64,000 bases of DNA from Neoceratodus forsteri. Lineage: Eukaryota > Chordata > Ceratodontiformes > Ceratodontidae. A model generated the notes under the pieces. The model saw nothing but the letters and a program-made list of their open reading frames with translations. It searched no databases and was not told the origin of the DNA. A program made the position numbers and the translations under genes. Location of the stretch: assembly GCA_016271365.2 (NCBI GenBank), contig CM057456.1:165144501-165208500 (forward strand). Reading direction: 5' to 3'. Positions 22,560 to 34,616 of the stretch are shown piece after piece (the stretch's first letter is position 1; every line of letters starts with the position of its first letter).

Positions 22560-22985
22560 GCCAGGGGTGGGCTCCTGTTGTCAGAACTTGAGGGGGGGGC
22601 ACTGCTGCACTAGTGAGACATCACAGGCATGGGCTGCTTGTGGCCACATTTCTTTTGAGGTGTGAGGTGTCATAAACAAGAGCGAGCAATGAGCTATGGG
22701 CTCCCATTGGCTGCATTTTCTATTGGGGGTTGCAGGTGGTTGGGGACACTAATGATTAGCCAGGGATACTATCCTTTTTGAGGGACAACTGTTGGGGCAC
22801 TAGAAGCCAATGGGGATGGTTTCCCATCGGCTGCCTTTTTTTTTTCAGAAAATGTGTCAACATTGGGGATGGGATCCCAGAGTTGGGAAATTAAAGATCT
22901 ATACAGTATATATAATAAACAAAAACATGCCAACACTGAGGATAATCTCCAGGTGGGAGAATGAATGCAACCGCATCATGATGCT
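22560..22985 (+). repeat. Diverged tandem motif region
   Basis: GGGCTCCCATTGGCTGC (22708) recurs as TTTCCCATCGGCTGC (22820), and CAACATTGGGGATGGGATCCCAG (22858) recurs loosely as CAACACTGAGGATAATCTCCAG (22931). Related words appear at 24340-24530. I cannot assign it to a family. Confidence 0.3.
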
Positions 22986-23026
22986 GCTATAAGGGTGGCT
23001 ATGTGCCCATGAAAGATCATGGGGGT

Positions 23027-23641
23027 TGTAACTGGGTAATAAGATTACCTTTATCAGATTCTTGTTGGAACAGCACAAAGGAAGAGGCATAATTGGGCAA
23101 TAAAATTACCTTTCTCAGGTTCTTTTTTGGAACAGCACAAAGGAAGAGACAACAGACAAGTGGTGTACAAGTAACAAATGTAATTTATTACTAGTAAATA
23201 ATAATAATACAGGCTTACTACCAACAGTGTATACACTGGGAGAGTTTCCAGTTTCCCTTACCTACATAGGTGCAGTCTCTAGACTCAGAGAAGCAACGTG
23301 CTACAAGGGGTCTTATACCCTGATAATCTCTATAGCAACAGCTAAAGAAGATACATAAAAAGCATATAACTGGGTAAAAACAGGTGGCCTGAGTAACCAT
23401 CCTAACTAACATGAGAAGTTGCTTAGCTAGCAAAAATAGCCTGAACAATGGGATGTCTTATAAATCCAAGGTCACTTGCAGTTACAATGATGCACAAGCA
23501 CTAAAGGTGGCACTGTTGCCTAACTTATGATTATACAGTAAAAATATAATGGAAAGCATCTCTCAGTACTAAGATACATTGGTGAAACATAATGGAGCAT
23601 AATATGCATTATTAAAATACAGTAGAACACAGATCCTGACA
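23027..23641 (-). mobile_element. Solo LTR, endogenous-retrovirus-like
   Basis: On minus it starts TGTCAGGATC and ends ACCCAGTTACA (TG...CA). A TATA box (GGGTATAAGACCC, complement of 23310-23322) precedes AATAAA (complement 23184-23189). The U5 side holds a 61-bp tandem duplication starting at 23029 and 23090. No 5-bp target repeat is evident and no gag, pol or env lies beside it, so it is a solo or partial LTR. Confidence 0.55.
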
Positions 23642-24334
23642 CTTATCCTTATATGATAAGTGCCCTTGCCCTAAAGTTAGTACATATACCTACATATGTG
23701 TTGCTGTCCGTGAGGTGGGGGTACAATCAGGGGTGCCGGACCATGGATAAGAGGGTCAAAACTCTTTATAAAAAAATCCCTGTAAAATGCCACCAAGTAT
23801 GCATTTGCCAACTTTTCTAAACTCATTAAAATCTCTTTTAAAACAAGTCATTTTATTCTAAAAACTACAAAATCCCCTCCTTTATGACAGGGTCTAGCAA
23901 ACCTGAAAGCTTCAGGTATCGTATCATTGTTGTTTTCCATTTTTCTTTCCCCAAAGAGGCGTCTTAATTTAGATATGTAAATGCATTTTAGATGCTGTGC
24001 AACTTAAAAGCTACCTTATAATTTTCTGCCATATTTGTAGGGTTTGTATGTCCTGATAGAAAGCATGAACATGCCAATTTTCTCATCCCTAAATAAAAGG
24101 ACAAAGCTAAACTGTAAGTGACCAAAAACAGGTGTTTAACATAGAAGGACCTTCTCAACCCTAACTGTAGTGGTGCTACCTTGCCACTATAAATTACTTT
24201 AGGATTGTGCTCATGTGAAGCACCCAGAAACAACTGAAATGTGTGATATAAAAACATGCCCTTGTGTTTCCAGAAAGAGGATGATATTATACCAAATTCC
24301 TGTTCATCCCTCCCTCTCTTACTTCCTCTCATAT
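23642..24334. other. Anonymous AT-rich DNA
   Basis: No gene or element recognised. Confidence 0.4.
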
Positions 24335-24535
24335 ACTAACACCAGGAAAGGGATCCCAGTTCTGGACTGATTTGTTTTTTGTATACTGTCACCATAGCTA
24401 GCTTCCTGGTTTCTGATGAGGCCTTTGTACTGTATATTGGCACTGAAGTTGGGCTCCCAGTGACAAACTGACTGGTGGAGGGTAGAGTCATGTATCAGTG
24501 CCAGGGATGGGACTCTAGTGCTGGAGTGATATGGG
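24335..24535 (+). repeat. Three diverged copies of a short tandem motif
   Basis: ACACCAGGAAAGGGATCCCAGT, GGCACTGAAGTTGGGCTCCCAGT and GTGCCAGGGATGGGACTCTAGT recur within 170 bp, each followed by a CTGGA-TGAT or CTGACT-like end. Similar words occur near 22.86 kb. Confidence 0.4.
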
Positions 24536-24988
24536 GCGGGATTAAGCATTAACATGTTCTGGCAATTCTTTGCATATTTATTTATGACAATTCCCATAGT
24601 GAGCTAAAATGCTTGATGCAAACATAAAAATAAACTAAATAAAATAGTAACTACTGTTCACCAGTCCATGGCATTCTTGTAAGTAACAAATAATCTGGGT
24701 TCTTTAACCAGATTTGTGCTATTTAAACTGGAAGCTAAAAACTGGATAGTAAACTATCTGAACTATAAGCTCTTATCTTGTACCAGGTGGACTGTGGACA
24801 CTATTCCTCTTCCACCTCTCCATACCTGGGTTTTTGCCATGCAGTTCAGCTGTGAAATCACAATGGGCATAATTCATCTTTCAACTGTCAAATTAAAATG
24901 AAGCTTAAGATTCTCATATATTACATTATCTGAACAACTAGTCATAACATGCTGTAATAGCTATATATAGCACAGGGTCTTCATTGTT

Positions 24989-25002
24989 GCTGCTACACTT
25001 TC
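24989..25002. repeat. L1 target-site duplication, 3' side
   Basis: GCTGCTACACTTTC, identical to 32150-32163. In element orientation it begins GAAAG, compatible with L1-endonuclease nicking at a T-rich site. Confidence 0.85.
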
Positions 25003-25452
25003 TTGTAGTTAGACGTTTTTATTAATTTTTCACAAGATATACAGACAAACCTCTTACAGTACAGTACAATGTGAGGATTTTTTTTTTAAAGAAATTGAGG
25101 CAGCATATCATAAGAACATTGCTACAATAATACAAGGAGCTTTTGGTTTAAAATATAGTAAACAATACAGGTCATGTAATTAGCATATACTTGACATTTG
25201 TAGTGAACTTAAAGCGGATAGTATGATTAGATACGGTTTATATTAAAATGTTACATAATTATATATGATGCTGAAAAAGGGAAAAAGTACATTAAGTAAA
25301 GGATTGTGGAGTAATAAAGAATGATTGAGAACAGAGTATAGGAAAGAAAAGATATATAAGAAAGTTAAGAAGAGAGAGAGGGAAACTATAAAAAAAGGAG
25401 AAAAAAGCGAGACTACAATGATGTATCAGTAAAAGGGGAAAATCCATATATA

Positions 25453-28400
25453 TTAAGTCCATACATTGGTGTTGGAAGATTTAGATGATTCCAAAAAATT
25501 AAAAAAGCCCTGCCAACAATTGTTATACAACATGAGTCGGCCAGACAAGATATATGTCATACGGTCCAGAGAGGCATATTGCAATAGTTGGTTAATGATA
25601 CCGGGAAGGGTAGGGATTATGTTGGATCTCCAATGCATGAGGATTGTGCGTTTAACTTGAAGGAAGAGTATATTTAACCATCTGCTCTGCGAATATGAAA
25701 TTTTATAAGAACGGTGATTAAAAATACCAAGAATGCAATGTTTAGGGTCTAGTGTAAAAGGTTGACCTACCACTTTCATTGCAAATCTGTGAGTACAGTG
25801 CCAAATCTTTGTATGAGGGGACAGTGCCATAAGATATGCAATAAATCCCCATTGGGGGAACTGCAGCACCAGCAATTGCTATTGTTCAATAAACCCATTT
25901 TTTGTAATACAACAGGAGTTCTGTACCACAAATGAAGGATCTTGGTTTGAATGAGGAACTGCGTTTATCATTAAAAGATTTGTGACAGGAGAGCCAACAT
26001 CTGGACCATTGTGCATTGGTGATATTATATTGTAGCAAAGTACTCCATCTGTTTTTAGCATTGACAGAGTAGTCAGGAAGGATATCACAAATATCTTTGT
26101 AAACAGTGCTATTTAAATTGGATGTTGTTTTATCCATTTAGAGATGTGCTTATCATACAGAGAATTGATAGAGAAGGGTGTGAGGTAAGAGTTGCATGCG
26201 TATGGCTGTAGATATTTCAAAAATCTTGATGGGAAGATTCCATATGCCTCGTGAGGTCGGTGTAAGATTTTAACTTTAATGACTTGGGTTCAAGTATATC
26301 CTGCAAAAGAGAATACCCTTATTTTTCCAGGTATGACAAAAATGGGGTGATTATCAAGAGATATATGGTGGTTACCCCAGATGGGGTGTAAGCTAAGGGT
26401 TTGGGGTTAGATTTAATATGCTTGTGAATGATTTTCCAATAGAATATAGAAGCAGCTATGGTAGGGTGAGACTTTAAAGAAGAGGTAAGGGTGTTATAAA
26501 GGAAGAAGTAGCCACATTACCAGGACATAAGGATGTTTCCATATTGACCCATAAAGGAGACTGGATGTTAGGTTTGTTAAACCATTTAATTGTTTGAGAT
26601 GTACGGAAAGCCCATAAGTAGGCTTGGAACCAAGGAAGGCCAAAGCCACCTTTTGACCAATGGGATCTAAGTTTATTACGACTAAATCTAGGTATTTTGC
26701 CTTCCCAAATGAAGCTGCTGATAATTTTGTCTATTTTGGTAAGAAACTAGAGGAAGTATCAAGGGATATTGGAAAATAGGTATAATATTTTAGGAGTTAT
26801 TGACATTTTAATGGCGAAATTTTACCATTAAAAGAAAGTTTAAGTAGCTTCCATCTATCAAGTGTTGTTTGGATACTGGTTAACAGAGGAAAGATTAGCA
26901 TCCCATAATTTATTCAATATGGGTGATCCGAATGCCAAGATAGATATACTCTAGAGTCCCAACGAAAGCCTAATGAGTTGTTCATGAGGGGACTACAAAG
27001 GGTATTCAGTGGTAGCGTTTCAGATTTGTTAAGGTTTAGAGCTAGTCCAGAGTGGGAGGTGAAATTATTCAGTAGTTTAACTAAAGGTTGCCCAGAACTT
27101 TCGAGGTTTTCAAGTAAGATAAGGAGATCATCTGCATATGAGACTGAAGTATAGTGAGAGTTACCAATAGTAATGCCTTTAATTGTACTGGATTGACGTA
27201 GGGACGCAGAAAGAGGTTCCATGGCAAGTATAAGCAATGAAGGCGATAAGGGGCATCCTTGTCTGGTGCCTCTTGCTAAGTAAAAGGAGGGGGACAAAAT
27301 AGAGTTCGTGAGAACTCGAGCTGAAGGGGAGGTATACAATAATTGAATCCAAGCACAAAAATTATTTGTAAAGCCAAAATGAGATAGCACCTGATATAGA
27401 TATTCCCAATTGAGAGAGTCAAATGCTTTCTCAAAGTCAATGGCTATTGCAGCTGCAGGGGTTTTAAGAGTTTTTGCTTTGTGAATTAAATTGAGTAATG
27501 AGCGAAGATGATCGGAACTGTTTCTATTTTTGATAAATCCTGATTGAGAAGTATGGATGAGTTTAGTCATTAAAGATTCTAAGCGAAGAGTTAATAATTT
27601 TGCAAAGATTTTCCATCAGTATTAAGAAGTGAGATCGGTCTATAGTTTGAAGGAAGTAAAGGGTCTTTGTCTTTCTTTGGTAAGACTGTTATGATGGCTT
27701 GGTCATTGTGCATGGGAGTTTCTTTATTAAGGTTGCTTCTTGGAATACATTGACTAATACAGGACAAAGAGTGTCAGATAGGGTTTTATAAAAATCAATA
27801 GGGAACCCATCACTGCCAGGTGCTTTACTGTTTTTTAATGATGATAAAGCAGTTTGGATTTCCTGTAAAGTGATTGGTTTATCAAGCACAGCTTTGTCCT
27901 GAGGGGATAGGTGGGGTAGATTCAATTTTTCCAGAAAATGTTGTATTAGGTTGGGATTTGTAGTATTAGGTTGCGAGTATAGTTGATGGTAAAAGGATTG
28001 CATAATACGATTGATTGAAAGGTTGTCTGTGTGTGTCTGACCTGATGGATCTTTTAGACCTGCTATATGTCTCTGCATCTGTTGAGTTTTTAGCTGGTAA
28101 GAGAGCAACTTTCCGCATTTATCCCCTTGTTCCCAATAACCGTGTTTAATCCTAAAAAGGGCAAGTTCAGCTTTCCTGGATATCAACTCGTTAATTTTAA
28201 TTCTTAATTGTAGAATTTCCAGATGAAGCTGTGAATTATGATTGGGTTTATTTAATTTATAGTATTGGGTTTCTTTTTCTTTAAGGGATTTTTCTAAATT
28301 AGCTAATTGTTGTTCTCTTAATTTCTTTCTATGCGCTGCATAACTAATAATTTTACCTCTAATAGTGGCTTTTAATGCTTCCCAGATAGTACCTTGAGAC

Positions 28401-29236
28401 ATATCTGGAGTATCGTTAATAGAAAGAAAATCTTGAATCTGGGTTTTGATCCAAGGAGTGAATTCAGGGTCTCTGAGTAAAAGTGGGTCTAGCACGAAGA
28501 TAGGGATTTAGAAGAAGGTGGACCCCAGAGTAAATGCAAACTGATAGGGGAATGATCAGATATAACAATAGGGAGAATCGATGTATCAATAATTTTTTCA
28601 GTAATGAGGGGAGAAGAGAACCAATAATCAATCCTACTATATGATTTATGTAAAGAGGAATAAAAGGTGTAATCTCGTTGTCTGGGATGATGTAGTCTCC
28701 AAATGTCAGAGAGACCTAAATCCTTCATAAGCATTGATAGAGCATTAATACTATGGGGTGGGCATCATGTGATGAGTTACTTCTGTCTAAATATGCTTGT
28801 AGTGCTAAGTTAAAGTCACCACCAATAAGAATAGGTGAGTTATTTTTATTATTAATCATAATTTGTTGGGATAGATTATGGAAGAAAATGGGTGAATCAA
28901 AGTTGGGTGCATATACATTCACAAACATAAGTGGACCTGCTGTGGTGTTTAATAGGGTTATAATCCACCTACCATCCGGGTCTCTAATGATTTTTATGTG
29001 GGGCCAATTAAGAGATTTATGTATTAAGATAGCAACCCCATGTTTTTTGGATGGAGAAGATATACTTGACCGACCCAGTCCCTTTTAAGTCTGTCGACAT
29101 CCTCTGATAAAAGTTTAGTTTCTTGTAAGAAAGCAATATGTGTTTTATGCTTTTTAAGATAGGTAAGTACTTGCTTATGTTTACAAGGCGAGTTGAGTCC
29201 CTTGACATTCCATGAATGTAAGATTAGATCACTCAT
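25453..29236 (-). pseudogene. L1 ORF2 (endonuclease/reverse transcriptase), frameshifted
   Basis: The start MSDLILHSWNVKGLNSP (29236) is the apurinic endonuclease N-terminus. LQETKL, NVYAPN, GGDFN and SDHSP follow, so all endonuclease landmarks remain. The reverse transcriptase shows KAPGSDGFPIDFYK, SGFIKNRNSSDHLR, IDFEKAFDSLNW (motif A), GTRQGCPLSPSL and SYADDLLILL with YADD at 27127-27138. The C-terminal domain runs to 25453. Span 3.78 kb, about 1260 codons, is normal for L1 ORF2p. At least five frame changes (near 29020, 28920, 28730, 28490 and 27600, and more past 26900) prevent a complete protein. Catalytic residues are intact, so decay is by indels and stops. Confidence 0.8.
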
Positions 29237-29239
29237 GGT

Positions 29240-30645
29240 ACTAGGATATGAGGTAATTAGTTACAAATAGGAATGAGGGACTCAATACCATTAATTTGGA
29301 GGATGTCACAGATTCAAAAGGTAAATATATATAATAAACAAATGTATGCAGGGCCTTTAACTTGTATGGGTTCGAGATGATTGAGTATTTGTATTCATTT
29401 TGTCTCACAGAGGGAGAGTATAGAGATAGGAATATCAAGTAATTAAACATTAGAACCAACAAACGTTAGTATAAACTCAGTAACAAGAATATTAATTTGA
29501 AACTTTTATGAAATGCAGAGCAATAAGAGTCGGTAAATATACCAGGACTCTCACTCTACACTACTAGGCGTGTAGAGTAATTAGTGAATCTCAAGATACG
29601 GTTTACCCTATAATCTTAAGATACTAAATTTTATATAACAGTATATTAAAGAAGTGTAATTGAGATTTGTGCTGAGAGTAATTAAAAGCATTACCCTGGA
29701 AAAGACAAAACATCATTCTACCAAATAAAAAGGATAATTATGTAATAGTGTTAAATTCCAAACATAAGTACAATAAGTCAATATAAATAAAGTATACCAA
29801 CATGATGGCAGATAATGCTGAAACAGTGTGAGCCAGATAAAAGGATGCCCGATGTGTATTAATCCACATAAGCTAGGTTAGGGAATGCAGTGTATACTAC
29901 AGGTTCATAGTGCATCAGTGTATTGTGGAATCATTTTTATAAGTTCCAATGATTTGGAAGAAAATGGGATGAAGAATAATGTGAAAAGGCGGAAAAACTC
30001 AATGTATAGAAATACAATTGGAAGCATACTTTGGTTAAAATCTGTGAGATATAATGGGAATGCACTACATACCAGAAGTAATGCAAAATAAATATTAAAT
30101 AAGTAAATGATTTTAGAGTATTTGTCTAATCATCCTCCACATTCCAAATGATAGGATTTATGTGGAAAAATGCTATAATAGTAGGGGTTAAGGGCACACT
30201 GATATGAAATACAGAACTCTATATATGTATGTATGCGTCTGACCACATGGTGGCACCAAAGCTTATGAAAAATTAGAGTGTAAATAGCAATTATATATAC
30301 TAATGTCTGGCACCACACAAGGATTAATTAGAAGAGATCTTACAAACATTGTAATATTTATTCTTTCTCTCATTTATTTATTTTTTCCATTGAATACATT
30401 GAGAGTAACTCCGCATGGATTAAATACCTCCAGTGTCAATTGGCTCACCTCCCACAGACAGATACAGGCTTCTCAGCAGTGATAGCGATTTACTGCATTT
30501 AAGTGCTCCAAACCTGTTGGGTGCGATAGAGACTGCACTTTGCGGTAAATGTACCAAAGGAATCGAGTGAGGTGGTGTGAAGAGGAGGGATTCTGGTGAG
30601 AAACTGCTATATCACATCTAATTATGGGCCATAGTATTTATTACA
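29240..30645 (-). other. Long L1 inter-ORF spacer
   Basis: AT-rich sequence with no open frame that resembles ORF1 or ORF2. It could be native spacer or an undetected later insertion; no flanking duplication was found. Confidence 0.4.
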
Positions 30646-30672
30646 ATTTTTTTTTTTTTTTTTTTTTTTAGT
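30646..30672 (-). repeat. A tract in the L1 inter-ORF spacer
   Basis: An uninterrupted T run on plus (A on minus) of ~22-25 nt lies ~12 nt after the ORF1 stop. The spacer from here to the ORF2 start (29236) is ~1.4 kb. Confidence 0.8.
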
Positions 30673-30682
30673 GGGAAAAGCC

Positions 30683-31920
30683 TCAGGTAGCCTTGCTCTT
30701 CGATTTTCTTCTCCTTTTCTTTTTGGGTGGTTCAGATGATTTAAAGGGAGAGCTGGACACAAGATCAGCCCAGGAAGAATCGGGAGAGTCATTACCCATT
30801 GACAGCTTCTTCTGGTCTAGAGTAAAGGGGTTGGATACAGTCTGTCTCAGATCCTCAGTAGATGAGTGCAGATCTTCTTGGAGCAGATCTTCTTGGAGTG
30901 GGAGAATTTGTTAGACAAGGTAAGAGAGTAGAAAACTGATGTGACGTTCCACATGGGAGGCTGGAGAGGTGGAAATATTATTTAAACAGCAGGTATTATT
31001 ATTTGAGAAGAACCAGATGCTTTTTCTTGTATCGTCGCGGAGCTTCTGGCAGGAGCTGCAGTGGCAGATATGATGGCTGCAGATTTCTCAGGGACCTGAA
31101 GGACAGTTTCAGCAGGAAGGGCAAGACATTGTAATTCGCGAAGTGCTTGTGCTGGAACAGGAGCGAGCTGCATTAGCATGCTTAAGGAGGCAATGTAAAG
31201 TGCGGCTGTGTCCAAGTCAGAAATTCAGAGAGAGATTCTGGGGTACTGAAATCTCTGGTAGAATCATTCAAAAAGAGCGCATTGTTGCAGGGTACACAGT
31301 GCAAACTTAATTCCACGCTGATGAAGGATTGTTTTAATGGGGTTGTAAGCTTTTCGTTTGTTAGATAATTCTTTAGAATAGTCTCTGAAAATTAGGATTC
31401 TGTTTTCTTGCCAAGTAAGTGCACCTAATTGCCTTGCTTTTGAAGAATCAGTTCAGTATGTGCGTGGTTTAGAAATCTGGCAATGATGGGCCTGGGTTTC
31501 TGGTGGGTCAGGCCTCGGTTTAAGTGCGGTGAGATCTCTCAATGATTAGGTCTTGACGGCTGGTAATTTAAGCAAGAAGAAGTACATGAGTTAGAAGAGC
31601 ACTGGTGTCTCCTAGTTCAACACCTTCAGGAAATCCGAGAAATCTAAGGTTATTCGTCTGTTTCTATTTTCAATATCATCTATTTTGTCCTGAAGGTTCC
31701 TAATAACTCTGTCCTGCTCCCTGATGGTAGCCTGTAATGTGTTAATGGAATCTTCATTTTGAGATGCTTTAACATCAGTAGCGCTGATTTTTTGATCAAG
31801 TGCCTGCATATTATTGATATTTTGTTGAGATGCAATTTTAATACATTGATTTCACTTATTAGTTGCTGAAACATTGCCTCCTCTATTAAGAGAACTGTTA
31901 TGTGGAGATTGGTCTGCCAT
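30683..31920 (-). pseudogene. L1 ORF1 (RNA-binding chaperone), frameshifted
   Basis: It starts at ATG 31918-31920 (MADQSPHNSSLNRGG). A coiled-coil stretch follows: LDQKISATDVKASQNEDS-INTLQATIREQDRVIRN-LQDKIDDIENRNRR. The last part is the conserved ORF1p junction before the RRM. It ends with the basic tail PPKKKRRRKSKSKAT just before a TGA at 30683-30685. ORF1p normally trimerises through the coiled coil and coats L1 RNA. The frame is broken at least near 31850 and 31600, and the RRM and C-terminal domain are hard to follow. Confidence 0.7.
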
Positions 31921-32149
31921 TATTGTAGGCCTTAATAGAGAAATTGAAAAGCTGTAGATAACTCGTTCAGTAATTATGAGGCAATAAAAATACTGTACTA
32001 GAGCTGTTCTGCGATGTACATATAGTAAGATCTCAGATGTTGGTGAAGGTAGGAAGTCTGGAATCTGTAGGATGGATGATGATATTTGGTGAATCCAGGG
32101 AGATGAAGAATCAAGCAGCCATCTTCAGCACAGCGCCCTCTGGCTGTCC

Positions 32150-32163
32150 GCTGCTACACTTTC
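32150..32163. repeat. L1 target-site duplication, 5' side
   Basis: GCTGCTACACTTTC, identical to 24989-25002, immediately outside the first base of the L1 5' UTR. Confidence 0.85.
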
Positions 32164-32855
32164 ACTGGAAGTCACCAGAAAGCTATCTCTACAAAAGAAA
32201 ATATTACATGTAAACTCACTATTCTCCTTCAGTTCTGCGGTCAATGGCAACCTTGACAGGTTATTGGCATGCATATCTAATGACTTAGGACCATATAATC
32301 AAAACATTTGTACCATGCAATTTGGTGGCTCAAACTAATTTATACCATCTCTACAGGAAAAATACCTAACCAGAATTTCTATGGATGTTACCATAATTTA
32401 CAAAGTTTTAAATCCAGAGCCCAGCCTAGTGATGTTCTGCAGCTTATTAGTATGCAGGAGATCTGGTATCACATCTCAAGTGTGCTGAGACTTATGAGGG
32501 TTGGGGGGAAGAGAGACGCTTACCTGGTTTCAAGAGCACTTCTTACACTGTGATGCAGAGCAGCATCATAGGTAACCACAGTCAAGTCCATTCTTCCCCA
32601 CCATATGTCAGGGGTAGTGAAGGGGATCCGAAGTGCAATACAAGAGGATGCAGGAGTCGGGAGGAAAGAGGTGGGGAGCTGAATGAGGCAGCATGACATC
32701 TATGCAAGGCAAGCCAAGGCAATTTTATTTGTACTGTACACTATCACAAGGGCTCAGAGAGCTACATCAAAAACACTATGTCAAGAAAACATAAAATAGC
32801 AGGTAAGGTTTTTAAACAGTACACTTCAGCAGTTAAAAACATAAATTTACTGTTT
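32164..32855. other. Anonymous DNA flanking the L1
   Basis: No gene or element recognised. Confidence 0.4.
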
Positions 32856-33062
32856 TTATTTTAAAATGTTTTACCAGGTTAACCATACAGAGAAAACAGT
32901 CTCATTTACAGATGTCACCTGGAGAGAGTGGAAAGGAGGAACAAGAGAGAAGTACAGGACAAATAATAAGATACAGAATAATACAGTGCAACAAGGTAAT
33001 ATACAGCATTAGTTATCATAATGCAAGAAAAAGGGTAGGAGAAAATTTTCCTTCCTGATGGG
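32856..33062 (-). mobile_element. L2-like 3' end fragment
   Basis: On minus, CTCTCCAGGTGACATCTGTAAATGAGACTGT, then GGTTAACCTGGTAAAACATTTTAAAATAAAAACAG, follows the L2 3' UTR pattern (CCAGG...TTGTAAATGAG...CCTGGTAAAATAAA). Confidence 0.5.
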
Positions 33063-33339
33063 TGGAGAAGGTTCCAATTGTGAGATTTGGGAATAGAATC
33101 TTCACTGCTTTGCACTTTCTTAGTTTTTTATTTTTACACTGGACTCATTTTAAAAGAAATAATGAGAGTGTCTTCTGCAGAAAAACAGTTTCAAATGAAG
33201 CCAACATTTACATGATGCTGTCCTCTCGTCTACTACCAGCAGGTTGAGCCATTAAACCTTTACTGTCATTAGTCTATTGCTAACACACTACTGAGCTGTT
33301 CCTTTGTCATCTTACTTATGCACTTATCAACACAGTGCA

Positions 33340-34616
33340 AGGTCTTCATAGAATCTTAGAAATCTGGAGGCAGAAAAGGACCCAGTTGGCCCATCAATTC
33401 TGCCCCTTACCCCCCTCCCTGCACGCCCCCTTTGTTGGAGACATCCCACTCCTCCCCATGACCAGCCCCTTATATCTGTCCCATGCCCACTTGAATCCCT
33501 CCACTGTTTCAGCTCCCACCACCTCTTCTGGCAGTCTGTTCTGGGACTCCACCACCCTCTTAGTGAAGTAACGCCCCCTCACATTGACCTTGTACCTTCC
33601 TCCTGCCAATCTTAGACTATGACCCCTAGTTATAGCACCTACTTTCCATGTAAATAAGCACTCCTCCTTCACTCTATTTGTCCCTTTCATGTACTTAAAC
33701 TGAAATATCACTTACATAGATATTAAAAAGGATGGGTTCCAGCACCAACTCCTGGGGCACCCTGCTTGTCACCCTTACCTCCCCGGAATGCACCCCATTT
33801 ACCACCACCTTCTGGCTTCTGTCCTTCAGCCAGTTCTCCACCCACTTTGTTATTTTCAATCCCACCCCTAGACTTTCCAGTTTATTTACCAACCTTCTGT
33901 GAGGGATAGTGTCAAAAGCCTTTCTGAAGTCCTGTTAGGCCACGTCCACCACCCCTGTTTGATCGACCACCCTCGTCACCCCATCAAAAAACCCTGATGA
34001 GGTTCATCTGGCACAACCTCCCCTGTGTGAAGCCATGCTGTCTGTTGTCCTGTAGTCTGCTGTGTGCAATGTAAATGACTACACTTTACTTTAGTAGCAC
34101 CTCCATCACCTTACTCACGACCGAGGTGAGGGGGGCTGGACAATAATTTTCCGCCTCCTCCCTGCTGCCAACCTGGTGAAGTGGCACCACATCTAGTCTC
34201 TTCCAGTCTTCAGGCACCCATCCTGTATCCAGGGACAAGCTGAACAGCATCACCAGAGGTGCAGCTAGAGTCTCCCTTAGTTCCTGGAATATTGTAGGGT
34301 GTAAAGCATCTGGACCCATTGCCTTACCCACCCTCAATCTTCCTAGTTTCTCTCTTACCCTGTCCTCACTGAACAGGCTAGGATCTACTCGTTTGTCCCC
34401 CATTCCCCTCTCCCTTAACTCTGGTCCCTTTCCTTCTCCCTCCTCCATGAAGACCGAGCAGAAATACCAATTGAGCACTTCTGCCTTCTCGAAGTCCTTC
34501 TCCACTTGGATTCCTTCCTCCCCTGTCAGTCTTACTATTCCCTGCCTTGCCTTGCTCTTCTCTCCCACGTATCTAAAAAATGTTTTGACATATGAACCCC
34601 TATTCACTTTAGACAC
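33340..34616 (-). mobile_element. CR1-type LINE with internal deletion
   Basis: The minus-strand ORF2 begins upstream of reverse transcriptase (34616-34086): GKAMGPDALHPTIFQELR, PEDWKRLDVVPLH, ENYCPAPLTSVVSKVME. It continues with LESLGVGLKITKWVENWL (33892-33695). It then jumps at ~33710 straight to FQFKYMKGTNRV and the TRGHSLRLAGGRYK C-terminus. The YADD palm and the thumb are missing. The 3' UTR ends near 33345 with AATTGATGGGCCAACTGGGTCC. It is a lineage distinct from the 7.3/40.4-kb CR1. Confidence 0.75.

Larger units (their letters stand above)
25003..32149 (-). mobile_element. Full-length L1 (LINE-1), inactivated
   Basis: An element of ~7.15 kb is bounded by the exact 14-bp direct repeat GCTGCTACACTTTC (24989-25002 and 32150-32163), the target duplication. 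Minus-strand order: 5' UTR starting GGACAGCCAGAGGGCGC (from 32149), ORF1 (31920-30683), a long spacer with an A tract, ORF2 (29236-25453) and a ~450-bp 3' UTR ending AATAAAAACGTCTAACTACAAGA. Both ORFs carry frameshifts and stops. The full length and perfect TSD imply a moderately recent insertion. The 3' end lacks a long poly(A) tail. Confidence 0.85.
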
